A stretch of DNA of 64,000 nt, from the NCBI GenBank assembly GCA_019022495.1, contig JAFEKR010000010.1, positions 186,001-250,000 of the forward strand, in the 5' to 3' direction. The position numbers and the translations under genes were made by a program. Positions 36,966 through 48,152 of this stretch are shown piece by piece (positions within the stretch are counted from its first letter, which is position 1; the number at the start of each line of letters is the position of its first letter). Under the pieces are notes generated by a model that saw nothing but the letters and a program-made list of their open reading frames with translations, ran no database searches and was not told the origin of the DNA. The stretch comes from Epichloe hybrida (taxonomy: Eukaryota; Ascomycota; Sordariomycetes; Hypocreales; Clavicipitaceae).

Positions 36966-37954
36966 CCATGTGCAGACGGGACGGGCTTCCCATCTCGTGC
37001 TACCTCACCGAGCGAGCATTGATCATTCCCAAGAAATAGACAAGATTTCAATCTCCTCTCATGACCGGCGGCCAATTCGTACACCCAAGATCAGTGCATT
37101 GCAGCCATGATTACTTCTTCCCTTTTTTTTTTCTACTCATGAATCCCGCAGGCTCCCAAGTAAATTGCCCACCCTACTCCAAAGCAGTATGCTTCGTGGA
37201 TCCTCGATCAGCCATCCCATCCCATCCCATCCCAAGTCAGACATGCAATGCAGTAAGGGAAACGCAAACAAAATGCTTAGGCCGCCGAAAATTGCTTCAA
37301 AAACCCCCGGGGGCCTCGCCTTCCATTCAAGACCCCGTCCCATCCACCACTGCGACATTTCTCAAAACGCCCGTCGCCCCATTCTCCATTCTCGGGGAAA
37401 TGGCCAAAAAGAAATCGTAAAAAAGACTTGGCCGGTCCCCTCGATTGATTGTCTCTAAACAAGCCCCCCCTCGACTTGGACATCGCGCCACGGGGCCGCC
37501 ACGGGGCCGCCGCGCACATCTTCTTTCATCACGTCAGCCAGGGCGCCAACTCTATTTTAAACCCCCCGCCTCCTGATAACACCGCAAACTCAACATCCCC
37601 AATCTGCGACTGCGAGCTCCCGCCCTCGCAGCAGGTGGGAGCTCAGGCCATCATCTCTCGAACCACCCCGGATAAGTGAGCTTTGCGCATAGTGCAACAA
37701 ACAGGTGGGGCATCATATGCAGCAACATTGAATGACTAATCATGTACCATGGACATGCGTAAAGCCTTTTTACATACATGTATTCTGCTTCGTTCTGCGT
37801 CAATTAGGCCACCTTTTCCGCATCCCAACCAACCTCGCGTCCTCGCCCTTGGCATCGTGAATGCGCCGCGCAGAGACTTGGTGCTCGAAAAGCATGCTGT
37901 TCCGTTTCCTACTCTTTAAAATTATTCTCACACGCAAGAAATTACCGCTTCCCT
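36966..37954. other. Intergenic, no gene seen
   Basis: The region contains a GCTCA repeat (about 36945-36965), a CCATC/TCCCA microsatellite (about 37208-37232) and poly-T (37122-37131). Overlapping frames on both strands have no recognisable content. The right end is the 3' flank of the amino-acid transporter gene. Confidence 0.4.
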
Positions 37955-39470
37955 TTACCCAATTGGTGCGCAAGAGAAGACGCCCCTCGTGGTACCGGCG
38001 TTGAACGACTTGATCTTTTGGCATCACAGTTTAGTGTCATGTTATTCTCGACGTGGGACAGAGTTTTGGCATTCTTAAAACTTACAATATCGTTTACACT
38101 GGCGTATGTGCCGCAAACCAAGACAACGATGCCGATGGAAAAACAAAGTGCGTTCATGATGGAGTTGGGGAGGTTCTCTTTAGAGTACCACTTGCCCTTG
38201 CGGAGAAGCTTGAACCACATCCAGGCGGGCAGATAGAAGGTGAAGCCGGAAATGAACAGGGAGGACGAGATGGACAGAAGGTCGTTGAAATGGGGATCAC
38301 TTCGGCGATGATGAAGGCGGCGACGGTGATGACGGTGATGACTGAGAGCCACGTGGCCCAGCCCTTGGGGGTGTTGATGAATCGCGTGACCGAGTCCTTG
38401 TACATTCGGCCGTGGATATAGCGCCCAATGACGGTTGTATTAATGGATCCAGATATGAAGATGACGGGCAAGGCAACGCCAAAAGCAATCTTGGACAGGG
38501 TGTGGCCGGCCGAGAGCAGCGATGGCGACTTAACTTCGACGCCCACAAAGGCATAGACAACGGCACCCGTGATGGTGTAGATGAAGATTTCAATAAGGCC
38601 GAGAGCCCAAATCGACTTGACATAGTCGGCGGGCGTGTGCATTTCGTCCATGAAGGAGAATTGGCACATGGAGAAGCTGTAGGCGAAGCAAATGTTGGTA
38701 ATGGCGATGAAACCCTCGGCAAACGTGAGGTCCTCCTTTGGCCACGCCGACCAGTTCACCGCAGACAAACCTCCGGGTTTCTGGCCAGCGACAACGCCGG
38801 TACCGATGATGGTGATGCCGATGGCAAGCAGGATGGAGACGAAATCGATATATCCGAGAATGGCCACCTCTGCGAAGGACGGGGGAATGGCGATGACGAG
38901 CAGGATGATGGCGGATACAACACCAAAAACAACGGAACAGGCGCCGTTGTTAGTGATGTTGAGGAAGGCGATTGTACCGGTCAGGCAGTGCGAGCCGACT
39001 AGGAAGGTCAACTGAAGAACAAACATGGCGCCAACCACCTCGTATCCAAAACGTCCCATCAGAAGACGACCGGCGTCGGCATAGTGGGCGACTTCGGGAT
39101 ACGCAATCTTGACCTTTCCGACAATATCGCTTGTGTAGATGGCGATGAGTCCGAGACCAACGCAGCAGATGACACCGGCGACCATGCCCAGCGAAGCGAA
39201 GGCGGCTGGCAAGCTGAGTGAGCCGAGCGCGATGGCCTCAACAATGAGGACAATGGTGAGTCGCTTCCATCCTAGACGATGGAAGTGCGCATTGCCCTCG
39301 GCTGTCTTTTGCTTCTCCAGATCTGTTCGTCGCTCCTCGAAGTCGGTCACCTCTCCAGCGATGGGAGCACCAAGCACGTTATCCGAAGTGGCGAGATCGG
39401 AAGTGGACGAATCCTTTTCCCTGATGGCTTTTTCGGACAAAGCGTGGTCGCGTACGACAGTTTCCGACAT
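37955..39470 (-). CDS. AAAP-family neutral amino-acid transporter, with 1-nt frameshift
   Basis: This resembles fungal N-system/MTR-type amino-acid permeases (PF01490), multi-helix plasma-membrane H+ symporters. The start is the ATG at 39470 (MSETVVRDH). A cytosolic N-tail of about 70 residues is followed by HRLGWKRLTIVLIVEAIALGSLSLP (family start of helix 1) and about ten further hydrophobic segments. Exon 1 is 39470-38086 and exon 2 is 38014-37955, with a 71-bp intron (donor GTAAGT) and end FSCAPIG. Near 38288-38298 one base is missing relative to the family: the frame after AEVIP must shift to reach FNDLLSISSSLFISG, and without the shift translation stops at 38154, about 50 residues later. 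The total exon length is exactly one base short of a whole number of codons. It could be a true inactivating deletion or a sequencing error in a CCCC/TTT run. Confidence 0.85.
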
Positions 39471-41439
39471 TTTGGATGGTGAGTTGAATGGGAATGGCGA
39501 GAAGAGAGAATATCTAAGATGGATGGTCGGACTCGGTCCGAGTTGACCCAAAGTCGGGTGATTTCCTAGAGTAGTGTTCCTGGTCTCAGGTCTTGATGTT
39601 GGCAAAGCAGATGAGACACAGCAGTCCTTTCAGTCCTTTGTCAAAAGATGTAGAGGAAGGAGAGAGGAAGGAGAGAGGGCGGAGGAGGTAAACAGTTGAC
39701 CACCTCACGAGGAGCAGCGTGTATGGAAGAGGAGACGAGGCGAAGGGTAGGACGCTAGAAGGTGGGAAGTCGCGGAGCTTTATTGAAAACAAGCAAGGAA
39801 TAAAATATACTTTGTCCGTACTCCGTACTCCGTACCGTGCTGCTGCTAATCGCGTGCAAGTAATTGGTGAGTGAGCTTAGGCTGGGTTCCCGAACATGGG
39901 CAGGGTGGAAGAAGAAGAAGAAGATAAGATGGACGCACGACGACCAGGGCCAGGGTGGGCCAGGATCGGGGCAAATGCAATGGAAGGTTTCTGATTCTGG
40001 CGCGAAGAAAAGAAGGCGCGAGGGGCAGGGGCGGGGGGGAAGTAAGTTCTCTCTCTCCTTGGCCGAACCCGGACAAGTCGACACACAACAAACACGCCTC
40101 GACTCCATGACACACGAACTTTAATCCGCACATGTAGTCCGTACACCGCGACTAGCCATCTCCTCCCGCCTGCCACCCATCACCACCGGTTTGAAACATG
40201 CATTGAGTTGGAATAGACAGACACCCTCTGGTCAGAAATTCAGGAATCCAGGAATCCACGAATCCAGGAATCCCGATAGGGGATTGATGGGAAAAGGAAA
40301 AGAAAGCCCTCATCAACAAGATTGGAGCAAGTGGGGCAGACAATGGCACCACGGAATGGGGTAATGGGGCGCCTCCATCGCGTACAAGTAAGTTGGGGAG
40401 CCAAAGCCCCATTGTAGATAACAGAGCGGGCTGGCCGCGAAACCAAATTGCGAGACGACTAATCCGTAGGAGTCACGAGATGACTACTGATAAGGGTCCC
40501 AGGTTCAATCTCTGGCCTGTCAATGGGAAAAGTCATGCAAAAAGTCAAGCACGCATTGCGTTGGTTAAGTTGAGCAGTAATCCGCCGTAGCAGATGTCTC
40601 CAATGGCGGCCTCGGGCCAAGTTCTAGATTCTACTAGCCATGTACATGTACGTCCCAGTCTCCCAGACCACCCATTGATCTTCCTCCAGACCAATCTTGT
40701 CGTGCAGTAGTACCCCGGAGGACGGCTCCCCCGCAAATGTTGTCTTTTCCTCGGAGTCAAAGGCCGGACACAAAGCTGGGAGGGGACTCATAAGGGAACT
40801 CACCCAAGTTGAGTTTCGTGGAGCAACGTAGTAGTAGTGGGGTCGATTTGCTTGTGTCTTGACAGGGTCCAATAGTTAGCTGGGTATTATGAGTATTATG
40901 ACTGGAGGACGCCACCTTGGTTTCGTCTTCCATGACCCTCGATTTGACGCGAGATGACACGAAGCCAGGGCTCTAGATCCGATGAGCTCCGCAAGTACGG
41001 ATCCGTACCAGAAAAGAAAAGGCCTCTGGACCAATTGATTGCCAGGCAAGGGTGGAGCGGTCGGTCGGTCGAGTCAGTTTTCATGTGTCAACGATCCATG
41101 GCGACCCGCCGCGGACAATTCCCTCTCCGTGTGAGACTCCCAAGACTCCGAGGTGACCGAAGTGTTTAGCGCGAGAGAAGAGAAAGGCACGATTCGATTA
41201 GGAATCGTACATATGGAGTACATGTCGCAGTCGAATCCTGGGGTAACGCTGTGGCGATGGCACCTTGGATGGATGGGATGTGGTCCATCATGTGGGTGGT
41301 TGGTAACATGAACCTTCCGTGCCTTACGGACGTACTCTTCCTTGGTTGCAGCCACTCTCTGCTGGAGCCCACCTCGGGGGTCCACGTTTGCAGCCCGCAA
41401 ATCCAGGGACTCAATGTATATCAGGTTCGAGCATGCTTT

Positions 41440-41575
41440 CGATTGTTGTTGTCATCGCTGCTGTTGTCGCTGTTGTCGTTTTTATTGTTGTCATTGTCAT
41501 TGTTGTTGTTGTTGTTGCTGCTGCTGCTGCTGTCGTTGTTGTTGTTGTTGTTATTGTTATTGTTGTTGTCTGACG
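41440..41575. repeat. Interrupted GTT/GCT trinucleotide microsatellite
   Basis: A TTG/CTG/TCG/ATT triplet-periodic tract of about 135 bp. On the minus strand it would encode poly-Asn/Ser, but the surrounding frame has no recognisable protein. Confidence 0.85.
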
Positions 41576-42159
41576 GCGGCAAAAAGCAGGAGGTGGTGAA
41601 TCGGATGGCGCATCTGGGAATGACGTCGGTCGGATTGTGGCATTGTGGCTTGCGACCAAGAAGGAAATTTTCCTCGCTCTTATTCAGTCCCAGTCCAAGT
41701 CGGCAAAAAGTGCCGCGAGCCGCAGCCACACAAGAGCACCTGCAGGAAGGAAGACGGGGGGGGCCGCGGCGAACAAGGATTTGATGAAAAGTCGAAAAGT
41801 CTGGTCTTGCCCTGCTGCTGCTGCCTGCTGCCGTCGCCCCAGTTGTCAGTGGCCAGTGCAGTGCCCGCCAAGAGCCAAGACCAGAAGCCAAGGGGGTGCC
41901 GCGCGCCAAGATTGCAGGTAATAAACCAGGCACGGGCACTTGGCGCTCTGAGCCGCGCTGCGCTGCTGGACTGGGCCGACTGCTGACTGCAATGCATTTC
42001 ATTCATTTTGATGCCGTGCGTTGGTTGGCTCACTGATCAGAGGCTCAGAGATTGGACGAGATTGGACCAAGCGTCGTCGAACTCGGTCTGGGTGGTGTCA
42101 CTTATGTCAAGTTGTGTGTCACACGACACGAGACGGACGGCCGGTTAGGGTTAGTTTCC

Positions 42160-42232
42160 AGGTTGCCTGCCCTGCCCTGCCCTGCCTCGCCTCGCCTCGC
42201 CTCGCTTCGCTTCGCTTCGCTCCTTCCTCTCG
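42160..42232. repeat. Pentamer repeats CCTGC, then CTCGC, then TTCGC
   Basis: Three consecutive homogenised blocks of 5-bp units that differ by single changes, a record of stepwise spreading of variants along one microsatellite. Confidence 0.85.
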
Positions 42233-44181
42233 GCCGTTGGAAAGCAAGATGAGACATGGTCGCGTGTCGAACCTTGTGCGGTGCGACTTTCGCCCCGCGT
42301 GCTTCGACCGCATTCCGCCCATTGCCCGGGTGATGTTGTTGCAAGTTGGGGTCTCAGTAATCAATTGCCGTGTTGCAGTGCTAAATATCGCATTGTTTCC
42401 CGTGTGCTCGCTCACGCGACCGAGTCAACTTCGGTCTTATCGTCTTTATTATTCCCTCACCAACCCGACCCGTGCACCCCGTGGTTTGCGTGTATCCACA
42501 TCGAGCCCACTGCAATTGCAACTGCAACTTTTCATTTTTCCTTCTCTGTCCAGCTGCTCCCCGCCCTTGTCGTTGAGCGCCAGTGCGCCCACACCATTGT
42601 TATCTCAGGGCGATTCTTCGTCGCTACTGGGCCCTGTCAAGATCTGTGGGGATGCATCGGGCCATGGAAGCCTTCTAGAAAATCCAAAGACTGGCTGGCT
42701 GGCTGGTCCCTCTGCATCGTCATTCGTCATTCGTCATGTTCCCTGCAGACGAGCCAAGTTTGGAGAGAACAGCTGCCGCCATGAGTCTCAGTGGCAATTT
42801 GGGGCGATTGAGGCAATTGAGGCAATTGATACCGTTGATACATGTTACACTCACTTCTGACTGATCGCATGGCACAAGGTAGCCCAACAAGCCATCCTCC
42901 AGATGGATTTCCTCCAGAATCCTCCCACTGAGCTGCAATGATTGAGACAAGTATGCATCATGAGCTCACGATGGACGACGGCCGTCTCTCTGGCACCTTG
43001 TAGAGGGCGGCGCTAACTTGTAAAGGATGTTTGATGCGACACGCTGTCAGTCTTTGGAAACCTGCAGCGGCAACTGCTTCGCAACTAGAGCCTACCAACT
43101 TGTTGGACGGCGGTATCTGAGATCGGCAAGCCAAGTGAAGCAACCCATGATAACTCCGGAGTACAAAGTCCGTACGTACATCCATCCCGCACTACGGACG
43201 TACGGACTACACACAACGTGTCATTCGGACACGGTGTCCCCACATCACTCGCCCTCTGTCTGCCCTTGGAAGAATTTCTTACCGACGGCCTCCAGGTGAA
43301 GTCGTTCGTTATTATGTGGTACAACCTCGTACACTCGCTAACACAACCCGTTTCCTATTCCTTGCTCAGTCTTGCGTGCATCTTGCGTGCATATTTTTTC
43401 CATGGTTTCATTCCTTTTGCCTTTTAACAGTCCCGGGGGGGCAAGTTGGTCACTTGTAAGGATGTAAGCCAATCAGAACAAAGGGGGATCAGGGCTTCTT
43501 CTTAATGTGTGTGTATAAGGTATGTTTCCCTTCCCATCTCACGCCCAGCCTAACAACAACAAGTATGACAACGGCAAATCGTTCCGCTACCCACATGGGT
43601 CGACTAGAAAAGCTCACAACGACCAAGTTAACAGCAGTTGTGCCGTGTTGATATCTGCCATTAATATTGAAATGCTATTCTGCAGAGACGTCACCTAATA
43701 TGGCCTAATGCAGCAAAGAAGAAAAAGCCGAGGAATTGGTCTACACGGCTCTAGGGTAGCTCATTACACTACAGTTCAGAGATTCAATCAATCTGTCGCC
43801 TTGAAAGAGGGGCGAGAAAGTGGTATATCCTAAAGGCTCACAAAAATCCAAGTCATTATAGCCTGTTTCTGATTAGTATGTATTCAATCCGGGACTTTCA
43901 GAGTTCGTTGCTCTCTCGCAAAGTTTGGTATTCAATATTCATGCTGCACGTGATTGACCCTGGAATGCTTATCTTATCGTTCTTTAACATTTCCCCCCCT
44001 CCCCCTCTTCCATGGGAAGAATTTGCCCCACGCCCTGGACACAAGAAAGGCATATCGATCAAACGAACCCGGTTGTTGTTCTCGATCTCGGCAAATTATC
44101 AAGACCTTGCTTACATACCGATACCGACTTTGAACCGTCGCGACCGCACGGAAATCGCGTGTTTCGTGTCCTCCTCCTCAA

Positions 44182-45576
44182 ATGGCTACCCCGCCACCAA
44201 CAGAGCCTGTCGATGGTGCCACCTTGCAAACCACCACCAGCACAGCCTACAAGCCGATCCACAGCCTCGTTCTTGATACGGGACCATTGATCAAGAATGA
44301 CCCTTCTGTCAGCGCACTTGTATCTCGAGCCGAAATCTTGTATACCATCCCGTCTGTCATCTCCGAGATCAGAGACCCCGCTACCCGCACACGGGTCGAG
44401 ACCACGCTACTACCATTTGTCACTGTTCGCGCACCAGGTCCCGCGAGTATCAAGTTCGTGACGGACTTCGCGAGGCGTACCGGCGACTTGGCTGTTCTGA
44501 GTCGGCCGGATATAGAGGTCATTGCATTGGGATACGAACTGGAGCTCGAGAGGAACAACGGCGACTGGAGATTGAGGAATACTCCGGTACAGAAGATCCT
44601 GAACGGAAGGGTGGCCGGCGATGAGGAGAGCAAGAGCGCAGATGGCGGGACACCACCGGCCAACGAGAAGGAGGAAGAGCAGATACATGAAGCCCGTGAG
44701 CAAACAGCAACTGTTTTCGCCGAGCTTGACCCATCATGCGAGACACCAGCGTTGTTGGACAAAACAATGGACGATTTAAGCTTGGGGGCAGCAGATCTCG
44801 AAGAAACACCAACCATTGCCGCCCCTGCTGAGGGGCGAAGCAACGCACAAGAGACCCAAGAGGCTGAGCCCATTGGAAACGCCGCAGCCGCAGCGAACAC
44901 CGCGACCTCGGACGACCCAGCCGTCGACGACGATTCAGACGTGGACGGCTGGATCACCCCGTCCAACCTCAAGAAACGCCAAGCCCAAGATTCTCACACC
45001 AACACACCTTCCCGACCGATGCAGAAGACGCTTCAAGCTGCCATCCTCACATCCGATTACGCCATGCAAAACGTCGCACTACGCATCAACCTCAACCTCG
45101 TCACCCCGTCCTTCTCCCGCATAACTCACCTCAAAAACTGGCTTCTCCGCTGCCACGGCTGCTTCTCCACCACCAAGGACACGGAGAAGCAGTTTTGTCC
45201 CAAGTGCGGACAGCCAACGCTCACCCGAACAAGCTGCTCCACCGACTCGCATGGAAACTTCCAGATCCATCTGAAAAAGAACTTCCAGTGGAACAAGCGC
45301 GGCAACGTGTACAGCGTGCCCAAGGCTGTCCATGGCAGTGCAAACGGTCGCCCACCAAAGGGCCAAGGTGGCAAGAACGGTTGGGGCCGCGAGCTGATCT
45401 TGGCGGAAGATCAAAAGGAGTTTGTCAAGGCGGCCGACGAGCAGAGACGGCAGCGGAAGAAGGACCTCATGGACGATGACTACCTGCCGGCTATGCTGAC
45501 GGGGAAGAGGTCCGGCCAAGCGGGCAAAATCCGCGTCGGAGCCGGCAAGAATGTGAATTCCAAGAGAAAACACTAG
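44182..45576 (+). CDS. NOB1: NOB1, 20S pre-rRNA D-site endonuclease
   Basis: A single exon of 464 residues starting at the ATG at 44182. The N-terminal PIN nuclease domain (about residues 28-150) has the acidic residues expected for metal binding: VLDTGPLI, ISEIRD, TGDLAVLS and RPDIEVIALGYELE. An acidic low-complexity middle follows. Near residues 325-345 is the zinc ribbon CHGC...CPKCG, then the conserved LKKNFQWNKRGNVYSVPK block and a basic C-terminus. NOB1 makes the final cut at site D that turns 20S pre-rRNA into 18S rRNA in cytoplasmic pre-40S particles, working with PNO1. Length and domain order match other fungal NOB1 proteins. Confidence 0.97.
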   Translation: MATPPPTEPVDGATLQTTTSTAYKPIHSLVLDTGPLIKNDPSVSALVSRAEILYTIPSVISEIRDPATRTRVETTLLPFVTVRAPGPASIKFVTDFARRTGDLAVLSRPDIEVIALGYELELERNNGDWRLRNTPVQKILNGRVAGDEESKSADGGTPPANEKEEEQIHEAREQTATVFAELDPSCETPALLDKTMDDLSLGAADLEETPTIAAPAEGRSNAQETQEAEPIGNAAAAANTATSDDPAVDDDSDVDGWITPSNLKKRQAQDSHTNTPSRPMQKTLQAAILTSDYAMQNVALRINLNLVTPSFSRITHLKNWLLRCHGCFSTTKDTEKQFCPKCGQPTLTRTSCSTDSHGNFQIHLKKNFQWNKRGNVYSVPKAVHGSANGRPPKGQGGKNGWGRELILAEDQKEFVKAADEQRRQRKKDLMDDDYLPAMLTGKRSGQAGKIRVGAGKNVNSKRKH

Positions 45577-45873
45577 AAATGAGGAATGCGCGTCGGGACA
45601 TGCACCTGAAGCAGGAAAAAAAAAAAAAAACCCCCCCCGTAAAAGATGTAAAAAGCATCAGGGGCACAGAGGACCACAAGTAGAAACTCGGAACGAATTT
45701 GAAAAATAAAAAAAACCAATCTCATCTTCATTCAGCAGCCGTCAGATAATTCCATTAAATCCCAGCGCCATGTAAACATGTTCCGTCTCCCCCCCCCCCC
45801 CCATCTCCCCCTCTAACTGACTCTAACCCAAACCCAATATTCGGCTCACGGCCTTCAACTCTGCTCCTCTGCC
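45577..45873. other. Convergent 3' region between NOB1 and NOP10
   Basis: These 297 bp contain poly-A/poly-C (about 45616-45639) and poly-C (45791-45803) runs. They must hold the 3' ends of both transcripts. Confidence 0.5.
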
Positions 45874-46098
45874 CTAAAAGTCAGCACCTAGGTACCCCAC
45901 GTTAATGCGACGCCCAAACTCACTCTGCTGCGTGAGAAGCAAGCCGAATCTCCTCTTCATCGTAACCCTCTGCCTGGACCACTTGTCGTCGGGCGAGAAC
46001 CGCGCCGGGTGCGCCGACTTGGTGACTTGCCCGCGGGCCACCTTCCTGAGGGTGTACAGGCGGGCGCCCGTGCTGTCGAGCGTGTACATGAGATGCAT
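45874..46098 (-). CDS. NOP10: NOP10, H/ACA snoRNP subunit
   Basis: A short gene of 74 residues, no intron needed. It begins MHLMYTLD, continues with [25 protein letters not shown] and [12 protein letters not shown], the near-invariant core of eukaryotic NOP10 (usually about 60-65 residues). The last 16 or so residues (to GADF) are an extension. NOP10 binds dyskerin/CBF5 in the H/ACA complex that pseudouridylates rRNA. It lies 3' to 3' with NOB1, about 300 bp away. Confidence 0.95.
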   Translation of the reverse strand: MHLMYTLDSTGARLYTLRKVARGQVTKSAHPARFSPDDKWSRQRVTMKRRFGLLLTQQSEFGRRINVGYLGADF

Positions 46099-46613
46099 GA
46101 TCGGATCGGATCGGATCGGGGCCTGCCTCTGTCTTGTGGTCTGGGGTGTGTCTTGATTCTTTGCCGGAATTTGTTTTTTTTACAAATTTACAACACAAAA
46201 CGCCAATGGGAGGCACACGGACAAGCTGGCTGGAGAAAAAATCGATCAAGGCTCGTCACGTGATCTTATCGACATGGGCCGACCCCACTGAGGAACTAGG
46301 AATCATGCAGCTTATTTTAGCAAAAGATGTCATGATGAAACTGATGCTCTCCCCCAATTTCATCACACGCTTTAGTTGAAACTTGTTTGTTTTTACTTCG
46401 TATATTGCCTTTAATGAATGATATAACTGCATAATGTGACTGATGTGTAAGCTCAATCAGAAAGCAAGCTGGGTGCACTACCTTCTACAATGTCCAGAGA
46501 GTGGATTGAGCCCAACCAGGCCAACAAAGAATAATGACAATCTACGTAGAAAAGTGCCCTAAAAAAGAAAAAGAGAGAGAGACTAGAAATAAAGGAGCAG
46601 CAGTGACGACGAA
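46099..46613. other. Intergenic, NOP10 upstream and SPE2 downstream
   Basis: No gene seen. A short GATCGGATCG repeat (about 46098-46118) lies just upstream of NOP10, and AGAGAGAGA (about 46573-46581) near the SPE2 end. Confidence 0.4.
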
Positions 46614-48152
46614 TCATGGAACTTCGCCGACACGCGCAGCCTTGTCACCCAGCCAGTCCTCACGCTCGTAGAACCGGAAAACCAAATCGTAATCCTCAAA
46701 ATCATGCACAATACGATCCACACGGCGGTACCCACGGACTGGGTCAACGAGACGCTGCATGGAGAGACTCTTGAATGCGCCATCACCCATGCCGTAAGAG
46801 TTCGCGCTGCGGCCCTTAGCCTCGAATAGCGTAACACTGAACCGGCCGGGACGGAATATTTTCACCACCTGCTCGATGATTTCGGTAGTGGTACGACCCT
46901 TTTGGCCCCCAGGAACATTCGTCTCAAACGAGGCAAAGGAGAAGCCCGGCTCGGGGGTGACATGGACCGTGAAGTAGTGCGTGGCACCTGGCTTCTCATC
47001 GGGGGACGATGGCGCAGCAGGAACCACGCCGTTGGCCGAGAATCCACAGGGGCTGAACAGGTAGGCATCGACGCGGGCGTCGGGATAGACAGAGGTTGGA
47101 TACACGTCGTTCAATCCACAGTGCTCGGAGATGACGGAACCAAGGGCGTGTCCTTCGGTTGTGAGCTCTTCTGTCACTTCGGCTTCAATACCGTTTACTT
47201 CAGCATCATCGTCGCAGTGTCCAAACACATCCAGCTCCTCGGGGGTGCTGGAGAGACAGCCAAGGCTGTCCTGAGCCCTCTTGCGTGCGCTTTTGGCCTC
47301 GGCAGCAAGCTTGTCACTCGCGACCGCACTCGCGTGGGACAAGTAGAACTGCTTGGCGGTTTCCGGATCAAGATCGGTCATGAGAATCTCGAGTGTCTCG
47401 TCGTTCTGGCTGTACGCACCACCGGCCGAGCTTCCGCCATTGGACGAAACAGTTGTAGCAGGAGTGGGCTGACAATTGATCTCGGAATCTGGCGTGAGAG
47501 GTGGTGTCGGAGTCTGGTAGGGAGAAGTGATGTAGAGGTACCAGTGGTCTCCGTTCATCTTCCCCACCATGTAAGCACTGCCGCCACCCTCGAGAGTGTC
47601 ATCCAGGTACTTGACCTCCTGCTTCCAGCTTCGGTGGGGACCTTTCTGTTTGTCGGGGAACAAGAAGTTCTTGCGGCTGTAGAAGACGCGGTAGGGAGTC
47701 GCTGCCGCTCGAATGTCGTCGACCGAGTTGGCATTGTGGAATGTGAAACCAGCGTGCACAGCGGCAATGTGAAGAAGTCGCTGAAGACCGAGCAGAAGAG
47801 TCGTGGTTCCACATGTCTTGAGAATGAGCTTGTGAGGAAACACGAACATGCTGGACTCAGAGAGGAGGTATGCGTCTACATCGTCAGACTCTAAAACAGA
47901 GAGAATCTTGCAATTAACCATGTCGAGCATGGCGACCCACGTGTCTGAAGCCACGCTCTTCAATCCATGGGGAGCTGCAGACGTGGGGAGAGCTTCTGCA
48001 TCTGGCGCGAACCACACCTCCAGCAGCTTCTCGGGACCTTCAAAGGCGTTGGACGAGTCTAGGTCTGCCGCAACATCATGGTTGATTGTCAAATGTGGCG
48101 GAACCGAGGACGGAGAAAATGTATAGTTTTTCGGAACCGAGAGGTTGACCAT
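46614..48152 (-). CDS. SPE2: S-adenosylmethionine decarboxylase proenzyme
   Basis: A single exon of 512 residues. The start is the ATG at 48152 (MVNLSVPKNY); the frame is open upstream only from a TTG. The enzyme supplies decarboxylated AdoMet for spermidine and spermine synthesis. It is made as a proenzyme that cleaves itself at a Glu-Ser bond to form a pyruvoyl group. Here the site is LLSESSMFVFPHK, with cleavage between Glu99 and Ser100. The downstream catalytic segment LILKTCGTTTLLLGL includes the expected Cys. Later family blocks (YMVGKMNGDHWYLY, MTDLDPE, HYFTVHVTPEPGFSFASFETN) are all present. The fungal enzyme is long because of a low-complexity insert (about residues 215-240) and an acidic stretch before the last blocks. 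Confidence 0.97.
   Translation of the reverse strand: MVNLSVPKNYTFSPSSVPPHLTINHDVAADLDSSNAFEGPEKLLEVWFAPDAEALPTSAAPHGLKSVASDTWVAMLDMVNCKILSVLESDDVDAYLLSESSMFVFPHKLILKTCGTTTLLLGLQRLLHIAAVHAGFTFHNANSVDDIRAAATPYRVFYSRKNFLFPDKQKGPHRSWKQEVKYLDDTLEGGGSAYMVGKMNGDHWYLYITSPYQTPTPPLTPDSEINCQPTPATTVSSNGGSSAGGAYSQNDETLEILMTDLDPETAKQFYLSHASAVASDKLAAEAKSARKRAQDSLGCLSSTPEELDVFGHCDDDAEVNGIEAEVTEELTTEGHALGSVISEHCGLNDVYPTSVYPDARVDAYLFSPCGFSANGVVPAAPSSPDEKPGATHYFTVHVTPEPGFSFASFETNVPGGQKGRTTTEIIEQVVKIFRPGRFSVTLFEAKGRSANSYGMGDGAFKSLSMQRLVDPVRGYRRVDRIVHDFEDYDLVFRFYEREDWLGDKAARVGEVP

Larger units (their letters stand above)
39471..44181. other. 4.7-kb gene-poor region with microsatellites
   Basis: The left end is the promoter and leader side of the amino-acid transporter, and the right end the leader of NOB1. 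Between them I find no recognisable protein, although long overlapping frames exist (for example at 42021-42860) that consist of low-complexity sequence. Repeats include GAA (39906-39923), AGGAATCC units (about 40242-40276), the trinucleotide tract at 41440-41575, pentamers at 42160-42232 and GGCAATTGA units (about 42808-42832). Confidence 0.5.

Noticed and set aside
40440..40530. tRNA-like B box (GGTTCAATC) with a possible T-arm
   Set aside because: No matching acceptor stem, D-arm or properly spaced anticodon arm could be built around it.
41421..42002. A 193-codon minus-strand frame with a poly-Asn tract
   Set aside because: The Asn/Ser run comes from the trinucleotide microsatellite; the rest has no recognisable domain and overlaps equally long frames on the other strand.
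42021..42860. A 279-codon plus-strand frame
   Set aside because: It crosses pentamer repeats and low-complexity sequence, has no recognisable domain, and two other frames in the same region are also open.
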